Part shown: piece after piece, positions 1 through 9,026 of the stretch
How positions within the stretch are numbered: position 1 is the stretch's first letter
Layout: every line of letters starts with the position of its first letter
Origin: Strigomonas culicis
Lineage: Eukaryota; Euglenozoa; Kinetoplastea; Trypanosomatida; Trypanosomatidae
DNA: 18,926 nucleotides
Direction of reading: 5' to 3'
Assembly: GCA_000482145.1 (NCBI GenBank)
Contig: AUXH01000379.1
Location: forward strand, 1-18,926
The notes under the pieces: generated by a model
Databases searched by the model: none
Told to the model about the DNA's origin: nothing
What the model saw: only the letters and a program-made list of their open reading frames with translations
Program-made: the position numbers and the translations under genes

Positions 1-297
1 TTGTTCAGCAGTGCCTGCTCCTCGGCCTGCGCGCGCAGTGCATCCGCCAGCGCGTCCGACCGCGCGTTCATCGCGTCCTCCAGCTCGCGCAGCGCGGCCG
101 CATTCGCCACGGGGTCCCTCATCAGGTCGTCGTACAGCGTCATCATGTCGCGGAACTCGTCGTCCGCACGCAGCGCCGCGGCCCACCCGGCCACGTCCTC
201 GTGCGACCGCAGAAAGGCGTACTTGTTCAGCAGTGCCTGCTCCTCGGCCTGCGCGCGCAGTGCATCCGCCAGCGCGTCCGACCGCGCGTTCATCGCG
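1..297 (-). repeat. 74-codon tandem repeat in gene A, with a perfect 75-bp duplicated block
   Basis: Bases 1-75 are identical to 223-297, a period of 222 bp or 74 codons in the frame of gene A. The block encodes an alanine-rich helix of the type MNARSDALADALRAQAEEQ. Between the blocks (76-222) lies the rest of the unit, opening with YAFLRSHEDVAGW. The preceding copy, roughly 298-437, is the same protein repeat in divergent form (opening YVESHDDVPGW, two codons shorter) and is not DNA-identical. Near-identical copies probably continue past the left edge, where assembly may also be difficult. Confidence 0.85.
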
Positions 298-3200
298 GCT
301 TGTAGTTCAAGTGACAGGGAAGTAGTTTCGCTCGAGTCCGATAGGTTCTGCAGGTACTGGGCAATGATTTCTCGGAGAAGGTTATCTGCATCAACGGCCT
401 CACGCCAACCAGGAACATCGTCATGCGACTCGACATAGGTGTGTGGGGGGCGCTGTTCTGGTGGTGCCGGGGGAGAGGGCCCACTGGCCAGGGGAGGGGT
501 CGCGGATCGTGAAGCCGTTTTATCGTTCGCCAGGAGGCTTTGAGCGTAGCGGAGCATCTCCTGTTCGATCAGTTGCCGGCGCTGTTCGTCCCCGCTGTCC
601 ATCACGTGCTCACGTCGCTGGCGCAGCTTGGCAAAGGTGGCGTCGCGCAGCAGCTGCTCCGTCAGCAGGCGCGGCAGGTGCGGCAGGTTCTCGCGGAACT
701 GGGCCTGCTCGCGCAGCATCTCCATCTCGCGCGCCAGCGCATCGCGGAGGTGGTCTGCGATGCGCTTCGCGCACGCGGCGGTCAACAGGCCGCGGGTATC
801 GTACTGGAGGTCATGGAGGAGGTGCGGGTGGAGCCGCAGGTAATGCAGCGCGTCATCGTCGAGGGGCTGCGGGTAGCCGCGAAGCCGCTGGAGGATCGCG
901 TGCCATTCGGCGAGAACCGCCATCGCAATCTCATCCGCGCGGCGCCACAGCTTGAAGTGGGAGAGTGAGATCTCGGCACTGCCGGGTCCGTACTGCGTGA
1001 GGAGCTGCAGATGCGCGGCATGCAGCGACCCGTACGTCGGCTCCTCCTCGAGGGGGAGATGGCGCAGCGCGACGCAGCGCCGAGAGGTGTAGATGAGCCC
1101 AGGCTCGCTCGAGAGGATCTCCTCGTTGAGGTCGTCGCGGTAGGACTGCAGTAGCCGACGATCTGCGATGAGCTCGACCAGGGTTTCCACCTTTTCACGA
1201 TAGGTGGTAGACGGCGCGCTCAGAAAGTCTAGCAAGGGCTTGTCGTCCTGAATGCGCAATACCGACACAGGGACGCCCAAAATGTGGCGGGGAAGGTCCG
1301 AGAGCTCTCGTCGGAGAGCGTCCGCCGCGGCGGTGTGGGCGTCCGCGCGTGCGCAAATACGCTCGTGGAGCTGCTGCTCCGCCATCTGCGCCTGCTCCGG
1401 CGTGAGGCTGCTGTGCGCCTCTCGCGACATCTCTAGTGTGTTCGCCCGGTCACGGAACTCGCCGTCATACGGCATGCACAGGGCCGGGTGCGTCAGTTGG
1501 ACCCCCTCGGTCGGCTCCTCCACCAGGTACGGGTATCGCTCGTGCAAATCTCTGCTCTCGACGAGGCGCCGAAAGCGCTCAATAAAGATCTCGTTAGACG
1601 TGTGCTCGATGTAGCGCTCGATCTCATGCGCGAGACGGCGGCCGCGCGTCACGGTCGCTGCGTCGCCGGAGAGCTGCTTCCACTGCTCCTCCTTCGCCAC
1701 GACGTGAGGCGTCGATGTGAGCTCGAGCTGTGAGAACAGGACGCCTTCCAGCGTGCCGGCAAAGGGGGCGTAGCGGAGCCGGAGAGCGTCTTCGGTGCGC
1801 AACAGGTGCTGCGCCATTTCCATCACGCGCGATTGCATCCGCTGAATGAGCTCGTCCAGCACGGACTGACTCACATTGTCTTCTAACAGCAGCGCCCGGT
1901 GTTGCTGATACAGATGCCGGAACACATCGTCCTCCAGCGGGGCGATATCAACGATATGAATGCCGCCGTAACGCGATTGAAGAAACGGAAGGCGCGACTC
2001 CATCTGGTCCCGCTCCACGTACGCGGCCGACTTCGCCTTGCGCATGAGTGAGTTCAGCTGCAGGAGCCGCACGTGCATCTTGTGCGCGCAAAAGCGCGCC
2101 TGCGGGTTCATCGCTCCGCCGGACGTGAGCAGCTCAGCTTGCCGCTGCAAGCTCCACTGTAGGTAAAAATCATCCTTTGTGTGCGGCAAGTCCCCCAACA
2201 CGACGTCGGCCAAATTGATTTCATCAATCGAGAAATACCACTTGGTCAGCTCCGCGGCATCTTCCCGCTTCTGGCGTGCCTTGTCAGCCCGCTCGAGCAC
2301 CGCCTTCTCCGATAGCGTGGGAAGCGCGACGTGGATGCTTTCACTCCACGGCGCGAGCACGTCCTCGAGCAGGGCGTGCCGCTGCGCCGCATGGACGACG
2401 TACGGCACCTGCAGCCGGAGCGCCTGCTGCTCCACCCGTCGTGCGCGGCGCATCGCGCGGCCGCGCACCCATATGCCAAGGCACAGGGCGCCTATTCGAT
2501 AGCTCAGGAGCCCCACATCGTGCGCAAGCGCCTCCGAGTCCAACGCGTGATGGTACGTCTGCAGCAGATCACGCAGGTAGTAGTCGCGGCTGAATTCGCT
2601 GCTCGGGAGGCTGAACCGCATGCTCGTGACGAGCCACGGCGCCAGCGACGAGCGCCACGAGGCCGCCTCCGCGTCGAGGCTCTCCACGCGCGTCGCGAGC
2701 TCCTCGTTGATCTCTTGAATGAGCATCTGATCGCTGTGGGACGGCCCCCGCTTCGCGGTCTTCAGCAGGCCTCGTCGACGCTTGACCAGCTGGCCCACGA
2801 CCTCGTCCTCGACCACGTACTCGAAGGGCACCGGGATCATGAAGTTTACCACGTCGGTGAACTCGTCCATGAACTCTTCTTCCCCCGTGGCCAGCTCCGC
2901 CCGCTCCGTCGCCACGACGCGCGTGCAGCGGTCCACGAATAAGATAATTTCGCGCTCCAGGCGTCGGTGCTCTCGCAGGTCCGTGGTCTCGGCCAACGTT
3001 TGCGTCAGGTGCGCGAAAAAGATGTCGTCCTGCAGATTCAAGCTTTCCACGTAAATGCCATTCAGCGTGGTGGGCAGGAAGGGATACAGGCGTAGCGTGT
3101 TGGCGCCCGACTCCAGGGCGCGGAAGAGCTCGCCCACGCGCGCCTTCATCGCGCGCTCGAGTGACAGGGCCTGTGCGGTGCCCGCCTCCTCGGCGGCGCG

Positions 3201-5801
3201 CTTCCGGGCAAGCTCCACGAAGACCTCGTCCTCGAGCGGTTTGATATCCGCCCACGGCACGTGCTCGAAGCCGTAATCTAAAAACGGGTAGCGTCGCGTG
3301 ATGCCGGCGAGCCGATGGGTCCGCTGCCCGCCGGCCTCGAGGCGCTCCCGGAGGGCGGCCACGTTCTGCAGATAGGCAATGTAGTCCGGGTCGTCCGCTG
3401 GGACACCCGCGGCTTGGAAGATTTGCCCCGCGAGTGTCAGTGTCTCGCCGGCCGCATCTAGACGGTCCAGCTCGATCTCAATGGCGCCTCGGTTGTTGAT
3501 GACCACCGCGTGCACCTTGCTCTCCGGTCCGTGGTACTCTACCGCGTAGGCGGCCGCCTCCACGCACAGCTGAAGACATTGGTTGGCATACTTCTGCAGG
3601 TCCCACGAGCGGAATACGTGGGCGGTGTCCATCAACAGGGTCGGCAGGTCGAGCGCCAGCGTGGGCTTCTGTTTAGACAGATGGATCGCGGTCATAAGGA
3701 CCTGCATCGCGTGTTCGAAGAGCCCCTCGTGCTCCAGCTGCAGCCCCAGCGCCCACAGGTACTGGATGAAGAAGTCCGACGCCCAGCCGGTGTTGCTCAG
3801 CTCGATCGAGTCCTGCACTAGTTTGTTCGTGTCGATGGAGCACGAGGGCAGCAGCTTCTTGCACTGCAGGAGGCCCATGTAGGGCTGCAGGTGCAGCCAC
3901 GCACCGTGCTCGCTCTTGAGGTACGACGGAAGCAGTGAGATGGCCGCGTAGAAGTGCTCGGCGGCCTCTTCGACGCAGGAGCGCAGCAGCGATGGGTCGT
4001 TCGTCAGCGTGCTGCAGACGTCCAGCAGGGCAAAGGCGTACTCGATGCGCAGACGGCCCTGTGTCTTGCGACACGTCAGGCCCTCCAGCGCCGCGCGCAC
4101 CGCCGTGAAAAGCTCGCGCCCTTCCGCGAGGTGCTTCGTGGAGCGGGTGAGGAAGCACACCCTACACACGTGCATCTGGAGCACCCAGTGAAGGATCTCC
4201 TCATACCCGGCGCGGCTGCGGTTCACGCTCGCGGTCTGCCGCACGAGGCGCAGCGCGTCCTCGAAGCGCTGCTGCCAGCACGAGACCCTCCAGCACAGGG
4301 GAACGCAGAAGGCGTACCAGTGCGAGTCCTCCACGCGCACGTGCTGATAGGTCAGCGCGAGCTGCGTCGCGTGCTGCGGGTCAACCAGGCGCGGGATGAC
4401 GCTGCCCACCGCGAGCGTCTGCCACCGGACGGAGGTGTGCGCGCCGGTGCGGGTGAGGGTGGCACCGAGGAGCGCGCTGACGCGATCGACGATGTTCAGC
4501 TTCCACGTCATGCGGCCGCCGGAGAGGTGCGCGATCCACATGTCGTCCTCGTCCACCACGCCGTACTTACGCGCGAGCCGCTCCAGAAAGTGAATCTGGA
4601 ACGTCCGCTGGTCCGTGAAGGCGGCGCCTAAGTACTTGGAGAGCGTCTTTGTCAGCAGCATATCGTCGTACGCCACGCGCTTCCCCTGTACCTCCGTGTA
4701 AAACTCCTGCTTCACCGTGCGCGCGATCATCTCCATCGCGAGGAGGGAGAGCAGTGCCTGCAGCTGCGACCCGGTGTACCGCCCGAGCTGGCTGGCGCGC
4801 GCGTGGACCTGCTTCAGCAGGCACAGGTTGACGCCGTAGTGGTGCAGCATGTCGCAGAGCAGCCGCAGCTTCTGCGACACCTTGCGGGTGCTCGTCGCCA
4901 GCTCCATGATGGCGTCCTGCACGGACGGTGAGTCAAGCACCGCGAGGGTGTTCGACGGCCCCTCCGTCACGAGCGGGCACAGCCGCAGCATCTCCTGGCG
5001 TTTCATGATGGTGTCGTTCGCGAAGAGCGGTGTCAGCGTCGCGTTGGAGTTCGTCACGTAGCACCGGCCGTCGAGCGCCTCGTACACCTCCATTGTCTCA
5101 TCCGGGAAGGGGATGTTGAGCGCCTCGGCGATGAAGATGAGCTCCGCGGCCACCTCGGGGTCGTTATTGGAGTCTGCGCCAAAGAGACGCACCGGCTCCG
5201 GCGGCATCGGCACGAGCGCCTGCGCGAGGACCGGCATGCCGCGGTAGAAAAACATGACGGACAGCGGAACGGAGATCAGCTTGCTGCTGCTCTGCAGAAT
5301 GCCACGCAGAGAGCTGATGTAGTTCCGACCGGACTGACTGTCGGGCAGCACGCGGAAGAAGATGTTGTGGACACGGAAGCACTGGACAAACTTGGGCAGC
5401 TCACGCGGGCCGTCATCGTCGAGCCGCACAATCTGCTCCACAACGGCGGCGGCCTCCGCCTGGAACTCGTCCTCGATGCGGTACAGCAGCTCCTTGCGCT
5501 GCACCGCGCTCTCGTAGCTGCCGTCGTCGGACTCCCACGCGAGCTGGAACTCCGCGTTCCAGTTGCGGCCCCTGGGCGTGATGTCGGCGCACGACGCCAG
5601 AAACGGCTTCGGTGCCGTCTGCTGGATGGGGAAGGCGGGCATCTTGCGGATCGCGAAGCGACTTTCGTCGCGCACCCAGCGACCGATCCCGGAGCTGTAC
5701 GAGCGCGCGCCTCCGCTGAAGGCCATGCTAGGCGAGTTGTCTTTCGCGACTGGGGCAGTGGGCCTCCATCCCCCTGTGGCACTGGATGGGCGCGGCCGCA
5801 T
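1..5801 (-). CDS. Gene A: CLU-domain protein with C-terminal repeat region (3' end outside window)
   Basis: One open frame without a stop from the ATG at 5801 to the left edge, 1933 residues, incomplete at the C-terminus. Numbering is from 5801. Residues about 80-260 look like a CLU domain: entry motif NWNAEFQL near 80, FRVHNIFFRVLPD near 142-154, and the LDGRCYVT signature near 243-250. Residues 325-375 resemble the central CLU/eIF3-p135 region, with NLCLLK and EMIARTVKQEFY. TPR-like helices follow to about 825. From about 838 a degenerate repeat begins, each copy opening with a [YLH]-P-[FYH]-L-type motif (838, 906, 1271, 1423, 1658, variants at 1789 and 1861) followed by helical, charged, coiled-coil-prone sequence. 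Residues 70-770 align with all of gene B. CLU proteins elsewhere bind mRNA and influence mitochondrial distribution; this role is inferred here. A second in-frame ATG at 5726 is a possible start. I chose 5801 because TAA lies two codons upstream and 5801 is the first ATG after a strong acceptor at 5963-5964. Confidence 0.88.
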   Translation of the reverse strand, partial: MRPRPSSATGGWRPTAPVAKDNSPSMAFSGGARSYSSGIGRWVRDESRFAIRKMPAFPIQQTAPKPFLASCADITPRGRNWNAEFQLAWESDDGSYESAVQRKELLYRIEDEFQAEAAAVVEQIVRLDDDGPRELPKFVQCFRVHNIFFRVLPDSQSGRNYISSLRGILQSSSKLISVPLSVMFFYRGMPVLAQALVPMPPEPVRLFGADSNNDPEVAAELIFIAEALNIPFPDETMEVYEALDGRCYVTNSNATLTPLFANDTIMKRQEMLRLCPLVTEGPSNTLAVLDSPSVQDAIMELATSTRKVSQKLRLLCDMLHHYGVNLCLLKQVHARASQLGRYTGSQLQALLSLLAMEMIARTVKQEFYTEVQGKRVAYDDMLLTKTLSKYLGAAFTDQRTFQIHFLERLARKYGVVDEDDMWIAHLSGGRMTWKLNIVDRVSALLGATLTRTGAHTSVRWQTLAVGSVIPRLVDPQHATQLALTYQHVRVEDSHWYAFCVPLCWRVSCWQQRFEDALRLVRQTASVNRSRAGYEEILHWVLQMHVCRVCFLTRSTKHLAEGRELFTAVRAALEGLTCRKTQGRLRIEYAFALLDVCSTLTNDPSLLRSCVEEAAEHFYAAISLLPSYLKSEHGAWLHLQPYMGLLQCKKLLPSCSIDTNKLVQDSIELSNTGWASDFFIQYLWALGLQLEHEGLFEHAMQVLMTAIHLSKQKPTLALDLPTLLMDTAHVFRSWDLQKYANQCLQLCVEAAAYAVEYHGPESKVHAVVINNRGAIEIELDRLDAAGETLTLAGQIFQAAGVPADDPDYIAYLQNVAALRERLEAGGQRTHRLAGITRRYPFLDYGFEHVPWADIKPLEDEVFVELARKRAAEEAGTAQALSLERAMKARVGELFRALESGANTLRLYPFLPTTLNGIYVESLNLQDDIFFAHLTQTLAETTDLREHRRLEREIILFVDRCTRVVATERAELATGEEEFMDEFTDVVNFMIPVPFEYVVEDEVVGQLVKRRRGLLKTAKRGPSHSDQMLIQEINEELATRVESLDAEAASWRSSLAPWLVTSMRFSLPSSEFSRDYYLRDLLQTYHHALDSEALAHDVGLLSYRIGALCLGIWVRGRAMRRARRVEQQALRLQVPYVVHAAQRHALLEDVLAPWSESIHVALPTLSEKAVLERADKARQKREDAAELTKWYFSIDEINLADVVLGDLPHTKDDFYLQWSLQRQAELLTSGGAMNPQARFCAHKMHVRLLQLNSLMRKAKSAAYVERDQMESRLPFLQSRYGGIHIVDIAPLEDDVFRHLYQQHRALLLEDNVSQSVLDELIQRMQSRVMEMAQHLLRTEDALRLRYAPFAGTLEGVLFSQLELTSTPHVVAKEEQWKQLSGDAATVTRGRRLAHEIERYIEHTSNEIFIERFRRLVESRDLHERYPYLVEEPTEGVQLTHPALCMPYDGEFRDRANTLEMSREAHSSLTPEQAQMAEQQLHERICARADAHTAAADALRRELSDLPRHILGVPVSVLRIQDDKPLLDFLSAPSTTYREKVETLVELIADRRLLQSYRDDLNEEILSSEPGLIYTSRRCVALRHLPLEEEPTYGSLHAAHLQLLTQYGPGSAEISLSHFKLWRRADEIAMAVLAEWHAILQRLRGYPQPLDDDALHYLRLHPHLLHDLQYDTRGLLTAACAKRIADHLRDALAREMEMLREQAQFRENLPHLPRLLTEQLLRDATFAKLRQRREHVMDSGDEQRRQLIEQEMLRYAQSLLANDKTASRSATPPLASGPSPPAPPEQRPPHTYVESHDDVPGWREAVDADNLLREIIAQYLQNLSDSSETTSLSLELQAAMNARSDALADALRAQAEEQALLNKYAFLRSHEDVAGWAAALRADDEFRDMMTLYDDLMRDPVANAAALRELEDAMNARSDALADALRAQAEEQALLN

Positions 5802-5962
5802 GGTTTACGGCGGTATGCGCACGTGTGGGTGTGTATACGTGGGTAAGGGGAAGAGAGTGGAGTGAATTGGATAAAACGCACTCTTTTTATTATGTGTATG
5901 TTCCACGCGAAACAAACGTCGTGTTCGCAAAACGAAAATTAATGTTGCGAAGAAAAGTGGAA

Positions 5963-5980
5963 CTGCAGAAAAAAAAGTGA
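5963..5980 (-). promoter_or_regulatory. Candidate trans-splice acceptor for gene A
   Basis: On the minus strand, eight T residues are followed by CTGCAG, with the AG at 5964-5963. No ATG occurs on that strand until the in-frame ATG at 5801, giving a leader of about 160 nt. A second pyrimidine-rich stretch lies near 5835-5870, but its first downstream AG (5783-5782) falls after the 5801 ATG, so using it would force initiation at 5726. Which acceptor is used cannot be read from sequence alone. Confidence 0.45.
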
Positions 5981-6848
5981 TTCTATTACCACTTTTGATG
6001 ACAATATATCACTGTGTGCGTGTATACTTACAGACAACAAGAAGAAAAAAAATGAAAAAAAGAAGTGTTTCTACAGAAAAAAAAAACGCCAAACAATAAT
6101 AATTATAATAAAGTAATCAAATGATGTTAACAGCAAAACTTTCCTTTACAGTACAGAAAAAAAAAAACCTCACTCAGGTATCAAAAGGAACGAGTAAAAA
6201 TATTTAATAATGTATCCTAAACAAAATTAAAAACGGTGAACTTAAAAGTGTTTTGTTGGTTCGTCGGTTGCGTTATTAGAAGAAGAAAAGGAAATGGAGA
6301 GGGCAAAAGAGACATGATTTATCACAAAAAAAAAAAAACATACCCAATACAGTACGCATAACATGAGCGGCGCAACACATTTCTCGCCCAACGTTCTATT
6401 TTTCCTTTCAATATTACTCCTTTTTTTTTTTGTATTGTCTCTTTATTTTGTTTTATTTTTACATTTTTGCTTTCATTGCAATTAGGCAGTTCTAATAAAA
6501 ACAAAGGTATATACAAGTAAGAGAAACATGAAACACGAAGAGATAAACTGCAAAACAATCGCCTAACGGAAGAGAGAGAGAAAAATATAATAAAAAGAAT
6601 AACAATAACGTGAAGTCAAAAAAAAAAAGAATCACCAACTTCAACTCTCATTTCACTTCCTCCTCAGTTGCGGTTTTGTTGTTGTTTATCCATATTATCT
6701 GGAGAAGGCACAACCGATGAACACAACGGTGGCTCATGGAGAACTATAAAAAAAAGAAGGCAAATTGCCTCTCTAACGATATATACACGAAGATAAGCCA
6801 TTGTATCATAGGAGGGTGAAAGCAAGGGGAAAAAAAGAAGAAAAATAA

Positions 6849-6901
6849 AAAGCACACACCGTGCTTTGTACTTCCCTCCGACCATCTACGCGAGTCGGAG
6901 G
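6849..6901 (-). other. Two adjacent perfect hairpins just after the gene B stop codon
   Basis: Stem 1 pairs 6875-6882 (CCTCCGAC) with 6894-6901 (GTCGGAGG), eight base pairs around an 11-nt loop. Stem 2 pairs 6849-6855 (AAAGCAC) with 6861-6867 (GTGCTTT), seven base pairs around a 5-nt loop. Read along the transcript, stem 1 begins seven bases after the TAG of gene B, and stem 2 is followed by a T-rich stretch. They would be the first structures in the gene B 3' UTR. The bacterial-terminator look is probably coincidental in a eukaryote, though an mRNA-level role is possible. Confidence 0.5.
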
Positions 6902-6908
6902 TGTGCCA

Positions 6909-9026
6909 CTACGCGTGTGGCAGCCGTTCCAACGCGTCGCAGTAGCCGGCTAACCGCTCCGGGTTCCGTGCACGAAAGACCTTGTACGCGTCCGCTAGCA
7001 ACGCACCGCGGTCCAGTTGGGACCCCACAATCTGCTTCGACAGTTTCACCGCCAAGGTCATGATGCCGGCCGCCTGGTCGTGGTGCTGGTCGACGGCGAG
7101 CTCCATGCCGAGCTCCCACAGGTACTCCACAAAGTAGTCCGACGCGGCGACGATCTTGGCGAGATAGATCGCGTCGTCGACGAGGGACGTGGTCTGCGCG
7201 GCGAGCGTGTGCTGCCGGCCGTAGGGCGTCTGCGCGCAGCGCAGCAGGCCCAGGCTGGGGCGAATGTACAGCCACGCGCCGCAGGGGCTGCGCAGTGTCA
7301 TGGGCAGCAGCCGGTCCGCGGCCTGGAAGTGGTGGTAGGCCTCCTCTGCGAGTGCCGGCGCTACCGCCGCGGCGGCCAGCCGCTGCTCCCCGGCCTCGAG
7401 CTCCACCTCCACCTGCAGCACGCGGCTGCCGCGGTGCTCGAGTCCCTGCAGCATACGCAGCAGCACGCCCGCGGCCTCGCCGGCGTTCGCCGCCGCGGAC
7501 GGCGCGGCGCAGAGCAGACGGCAGAGGAGCCGTTGGTAGCTGAGGCAGCGCGCGCTGGAGGGGCCGTGGGCGTGCTCGAGCACCTGCACCGCGCGCCGCG
7601 CGCGCCGCAGCCCGTCCGCGTGCTGCCCCTCCCACGCCGCCACCCGCGCCAGCGTCGCCTGCACCGCCGTCAGCGCGTGGCGGTCGGCCGCGCCCAGTGC
7701 GGCGTACGCGGGCGCCATGGCGCGCATCGTGTCGGGGTCCGCGAGGCGCGGCGTCATGCGCCCCGCGATGAGCGGCACCCACCGGATCGTCCTGCCGGTG
7801 AGGCTGTCGAAGCTGTGGCCGCGGCCGCGAGCGGCCGCGGCCGGCGGCGCCGCGCGCGCGCCCACGAGCGCAGACAGCCGCGCCACCACCGCGTCGCGGC
7901 CGCCGCGCCACACCTCTTGCACCGCGCCGAGCAGCGCCGCGTCCTCGCCGCGCCCATTCGCGATGGCGAACTTGCGCATCAGAAGGGCGAGAAAGTCGTC
8001 GACGCCCGCGGCGGGGCGGAGCGCGTCACGCAGGTGCGAGGCGAGCGCGGCGCTGATGCCGGCGTCGTCCAGCGCGAGCCGCTTCGCGTGCGCCTCGATG
8101 TAGAATTCCTGCTTGATCGTCCGCGCAATCATCTCCACGGCGACGAGCCACGCGAAGTGGCCCCAGTGGGCGCCGACCGTGCCGTAGAACGCGCGGTACG
8201 CCTCGAAGACGCCCTTGAGGAGGCAGAGGTTGATGCCGTGGAAGTGGAGGGTGTCCGACAGCAGCCTCTGCCGGTCCGCCGGCGCCGCCTCGACGACGCC
8301 GCGCAGCGCGGCGAGCGCCGGGCCGCCCTGCACCACGCACAGCACGTCGTCGCAGGAGGGCGTCACGGCGGGGGAGAGCGCCAGCATCTCCGGCCGCTTT
8401 CGCGGGCCGCCCGGCGGCGACGCGTCGTCCAGTGCGACGTGCGTCACATTCGTGTCCGTCACGTAGCGGCGCGCGTCGAGACCCTCATACACCTCCGCGG
8501 CGATGCGGTCCGGCAGCGGCGTGTTGAGTGCGTCCGCGATGTACTCCAGCTCCGCCAGCACCTCCTCGTTCGCCGAGGCGACGCCCTCGCCGTGCAGCTT
8601 CACCTGCGGCTTCGGCAGCGGCACGAGCGCCTGGACCAGCACGGGCGTCCCCTTGAAGACGAGGAAGGAGCTGAGCGGCGCCGTCAGGAGGCTGCTGCGG
8701 CTCTGCAACACGCCCCGCAGCGACGCGACGTAGTGCCGTCCGGCTTGGCGATCGGGGAGCAGACGGAAAAATAAGTTCCTGTCGCGGAAGCACACGCGGC
8801 TCTTGGCCAACGGCCGCGGTGCATCCTTTTCCATCAACACTAGGCGCATCACCCCCTGCACCGCCTCCTCCTCAAAGGCCTTTTCAACGCGGTACAACTC
8901 TTGCTGTCGCTGATATGCCCTATCGATGGAACTGTCGTCCATCGCCCAGGCTAGCTGATATGACTCATTCCAGTTTGGATAAGCACTGCAGAAATGTTCG
9001 CAACACTCAACAAATGCTTTGTCCAT
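6909..9026 (-). CDS. Gene B: short CLU-domain protein
   Basis: A complete 705-residue frame, ATG at 9026 and TAG at 6911-6909. Residues 18-200 form a CLU-like module: NWNESYQLAW at 18-27, FRDRNLFFRLLPD at 80-92, a conserved block at 97-139, and GLDARRYVT at 182-190. Residues 260-320 carry INLCLLK and VEMIARTIKQEFY, matching the central CLU/eIF3-p135 region. Residues 440-510 and 560-690 are helical and TPR-like. It aligns with gene A residues 70-770; in one ungapped block (97-139) I count 25 identities in 43 positions. It stops where A continues into its repeat tail. The DGR signature reads DAR. No signal peptide or membrane segment is evident, so it is probably cytosolic. CLU relatives bind mRNA or associate with translation and mitochondria; the function here is inferred. 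The segment 390-405 is an alanine/arginine-rich linker. Confidence 0.9.
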   Translation of the reverse strand: MDKAFVECCEHFCSAYPNWNESYQLAWAMDDSSIDRAYQRQQELYRVEKAFEEEAVQGVMRLVLMEKDAPRPLAKSRVCFRDRNLFFRLLPDRQAGRHYVASLRGVLQSRSSLLTAPLSSFLVFKGTPVLVQALVPLPKPQVKLHGEGVASANEEVLAELEYIADALNTPLPDRIAAEVYEGLDARRYVTDTNVTHVALDDASPPGGPRKRPEMLALSPAVTPSCDDVLCVVQGGPALAALRGVVEAAPADRQRLLSDTLHFHGINLCLLKGVFEAYRAFYGTVGAHWGHFAWLVAVEMIARTIKQEFYIEAHAKRLALDDAGISAALASHLRDALRPAAGVDDFLALLMRKFAIANGRGEDAALLGAVQEVWRGGRDAVVARLSALVGARAAPPAAAARGRGHSFDSLTGRTIRWVPLIAGRMTPRLADPDTMRAMAPAYAALGAADRHALTAVQATLARVAAWEGQHADGLRRARRAVQVLEHAHGPSSARCLSYQRLLCRLLCAAPSAAANAGEAAGVLLRMLQGLEHRGSRVLQVEVELEAGEQRLAAAAVAPALAEEAYHHFQAADRLLPMTLRSPCGAWLYIRPSLGLLRCAQTPYGRQHTLAAQTTSLVDDAIYLAKIVAASDYFVEYLWELGMELAVDQHHDQAAGIMTLAVKLSKQIVGSQLDRGALLADAYKVFRARNPERLAGYCDALERLPHA

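Larger units (their letters stand above)
5802..6908. other. Intergenic spacer between genes B and A
   Basis: About 1.1 kb, strongly AT-rich with many A/T homopolymers of 8-13 bases. On the coding strand it should hold the 3' UTR of gene B and the 5' UTR of gene A. I see no RNA gene and no coding remnant. The short open frames at 6322-6558 and 6664-6885 are low-complexity phenylalanine- and leucine-rich translations of T tracts. Two adjacent hairpins sit at its right end, just after the gene B stop. Confidence 0.8.

Noticed and set aside
1..297. CRISPR array
   Set aside because: The duplicated 75-bp block is part of an in-frame protein repeat with a 222-bp period, not short repeats with unique spacers.
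6322..6885. Small minus-strand frames between genes B and A
   Set aside because: They are translations of T-rich tracts, without homology signs, and lie in what should be UTR sequence.
6820..6901. Bacterial-type intrinsic terminator after gene B
   Set aside because: Hairpin plus T-run resembles one, but the window is eukaryotic and the genes appear to be processed from a polycistronic transcript. Kept only as an RNA structure finding.
7017..8774. Plus-strand open frame of 585 codons opposite gene B
   Set aside because: It is arginine-, glutamine- and histidine-rich with no domain signs and lies wholly antisense to a clear CLU gene. GC-rich third positions in gene B remove stops from the opposite frame.
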